A stretch of DNA of 64,000 nt from an uncultured Spirochaetales bacterium (GTDB lineage: Bacteria > Spirochaetota > Spirochaetia > Sphaerochaetales > Sphaerochaetaceae). Under the pieces are notes generated by a model that saw nothing but the letters and a program-made list of their open reading frames with translations, had not been told where the DNA came from and ran no database searches. Location of the stretch: positions 1-64,000 of the forward strand of contig CASEAG010000002.1 in the NCBI GenBank assembly GCA_949285785.1, written 5' to 3'. Each line of letters begins with the position of its first letter. The stretch's first letter is position 1. Of this stretch, positions 62,980 to 64,000 are shown one piece after another. A program made the position numbers and the translations under genes.

Positions 62980-64000
62980 ATACCTCACGACAGGTGCCAT
63001 AGGCTGTGCCATGGTCGATGGAAGGACGCTGTACCTCCCCGGACTTCTTCCGGGGGAGACGGGGGAATACCCGACGCTGTTCGAGAGGCGTGGGCATCTC
63101 AAGGCGACGGATCTCCATCGCATCGGTTCTGCCCCTGAACGCATCGCTCCGGCATGTCCGTACTCCGGCATCTGCGGAGGTTGCGACTTCGATTACGTGG
63201 ATGAGGAGCACAGCGCACTGTTCAAGAGCGCGATCGTGAAGGCCAACATCGAGAAGGCCACGGGACGTGACATCTCGGATGTGATGATGCCGCCTCTTCA
63301 CGCTTCATCCTCCTGCTACCGCTCACGCTGTCGAATACATGTCAGCATGAAGGACAGGCGCATAGGCTTTCTTGCAAAGCACAGCAACGAGCTGGTGGAT
63401 GTGGGCCGGTGTCCGATGCTGACGCAGAGGCTGAACGACATCCTCGCAGATCCTAGAAGTCTGTTCACCAGGGCCCAGAGCCATCTGTTCTCAAGCGGGG
63501 TGAACCGCAAGACCGGCTTCGTGGAGCTCGCGCTCTTCGATGCGGATGACAAGGTGCTCATCGCAGGCGAGGAGGGGGTGAAGACAGTCGGGCCATACCG
63601 CTTCCATCTGAGCGCCGGCGTGTTCTTCCAGTCCAATGCCGTGCTGCTTCCACGGCTCTTCGAGACCGTGAAGCGGAACGTCATGGGCAGCCGTGTCATG
63701 GATTTGTACAGCGGGGTGGGCACGTTCTCCACAATACTGGAAGGCGAGGGTCTTGAGGTCGTTGCCGTCGAACGGGACCGCCAGTGTCTCTCCTTCGCCA
63801 GGCGGAACGCCCCTTCGGCCAGGTTCTTCACCGATGACGTCGCACTGTGGTCGAAGAAGACCAGGGGAGGAGTGGATACGGTCATCGTCGATCCTCCACG
63901 TACCGGACTGGGCCAGGCTGCCCATACGATCGCTTCCTGGTCGGCCGGCAGGGTGATATATGTCTCGTGCAACAGCGCGACTCTCGCAAACGACCTGAGG
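62963..64000 (+). CDS. TrmA/RlmD-family RNA uracil-C5-methyltransferase, truncated by the window end
   Basis: At least 346 residues; the 3' end is beyond the window. A TRAM-like N-terminus (G-A-I-G-C-A-M-V-D-G-R-T-L-Y-L-P-G-L-L-P) is followed by the [4Fe-4S] site C-P-Y-S-G-I-C-G-G-C (C-x5-C-x2-C) with the fourth Cys in G-R-C-P-M, the SAM motif D-L-Y-S-G-V-G-T-F and the catalytic V-S-C-N-S-A-T-L-A-N-D-L (S-C-N-P-x-T-L in most). It forms 5-methyluridine in rRNA or tRNA. TTG 62963 overlaps the peptidase stop by 17 bases; ATG 63011 would lose most of the TRAM-like domain. Confidence 0.88.
   Translation, partial: MQTECEYLTTGAIGCAMVDGRTLYLPGLLPGETGEYPTLFERRGHLKATDLHRIGSAPERIAPACPYSGICGGCDFDYVDEEHSALFKSAIVKANIEKATGRDISDVMMPPLHASSSCYRSRCRIHVSMKDRRIGFLAKHSNELVDVGRCPMLTQRLNDILADPRSLFTRAQSHLFSSGVNRKTGFVELALFDADDKVLIAGEEGVKTVGPYRFHLSAGVFFQSNAVLLPRLFETVKRNVMGSRVMDLYSGVGTFSTILEGEGLEVVAVERDRQCLSFARRNAPSARFFTDDVALWSKKTRGGVDTVIVDPPRTGLGQAAHTIASWSAGRVIYVSCNSATLANDLR

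Noticed and set aside
1-64000. CRISPR arrays, insertion sequences, prophage, rRNA
   Set aside because: No regularly spaced repeats, transposase motifs, phage structural genes or rRNA segments were seen.

Overview
The window looks like a chromosomal stretch of a spirochaete, most likely a moderately GC-rich gut anaerobe of the Sphaerochaetaceae or a close relative. The case rests on a class I lysyl-tRNA synthetase, a Bmp-type purine nucleoside ABC importer whose binding protein starts with an A-G-G-S-S motif instead of a lipobox cysteine, outer-membrane proteins with signal peptides, an electron-bifurcating type [FeFe] hydrogenase operon next to rex, and no respiratory genes. This is inference from gene content; no 16S rRNA gene is present. 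I see no rRNA, prophage, insertion sequence or CRISPR array. The two tRNA genes (Val-GAC and Arg-CCU) do not encode CCA.

Layout. 0-3.3 kb: two tandem Hsp20 chaperones and a GH2 beta-mannosidase-like protein lacking both catalytic glutamates. 3.4-11 kb: nadE, a GNAT acetyltransferase, a PhnP-like metallo-hydrolase, polA, coaE and a repeat-bearing membrane-anchored protein. 11-17 kb: a KamA-type radical SAM enzyme, a second GNAT, an FGGY kinase homologue with GtrA, a secreted protein, trmD fused to a headless APH-like pseudokinase, tRNA-Val and a small secreted protein. 17.8-28.2 kb is purine-oriented: a nucleoside ABC importer (ATPase, two permeases, binding protein), recX, adenine deaminase, an AzgA-type purine permease, then a divergent aldehyde:ferredoxin oxidoreductase homologue. 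28.2-36.5 kb: a phosphodiesterase, tRNA-Arg with a NusG-like antiterminator and a phosphatase, MFS and EamA transporters, an AT-richer lipoprotein, a beta-barrel protein, a CrtO-like acyltransferase and RlpA. 36.6-45.7 kb: lysS, a heterodimeric ABC exporter, era/clpP back to back, an endonuclease-family lipoprotein, an OGG-type glycosylase and rex. 45.9-50.8 kb: the hydrogenase operon. 51.1-58.3 kb: a six-gene operon for a TolC-MacA-MacB type tripartite exporter plus an NtrB/NtrC-type two-component system. 58.3-61.2 kb: a Crp/Fnr regulator with a NitT/TauT-type ABC importer. 61.2-64 kb: an oligoendopeptidase F and a truncated TrmA/RlmD-type methyltransferase.

Three signals stand out. First, many genes heading transcription units start 6-9 nt after a TAnnnT -10 box, several with a TTGnnn box 16-18 nt further upstream and no Shine-Dalgarno, which points to pervasive leaderless transcription; genes inside operons use Shine-Dalgarno sites or stop/start overlaps. 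Second, the TolC-like gene is a mosaic: its two presumed surface-exposed barrel segments are AT-rich (37-40% GC in counted 60-base samples, against 53-57% in the rest of the gene). Third, several enzyme-family proteins have lost catalytic or cofactor residues (GH2, the APH domain fused to TrmD, FGGY kinase, AOR), suggesting repurposed pseudoenzymes. These are by-eye alignments and are offered as testable claims.
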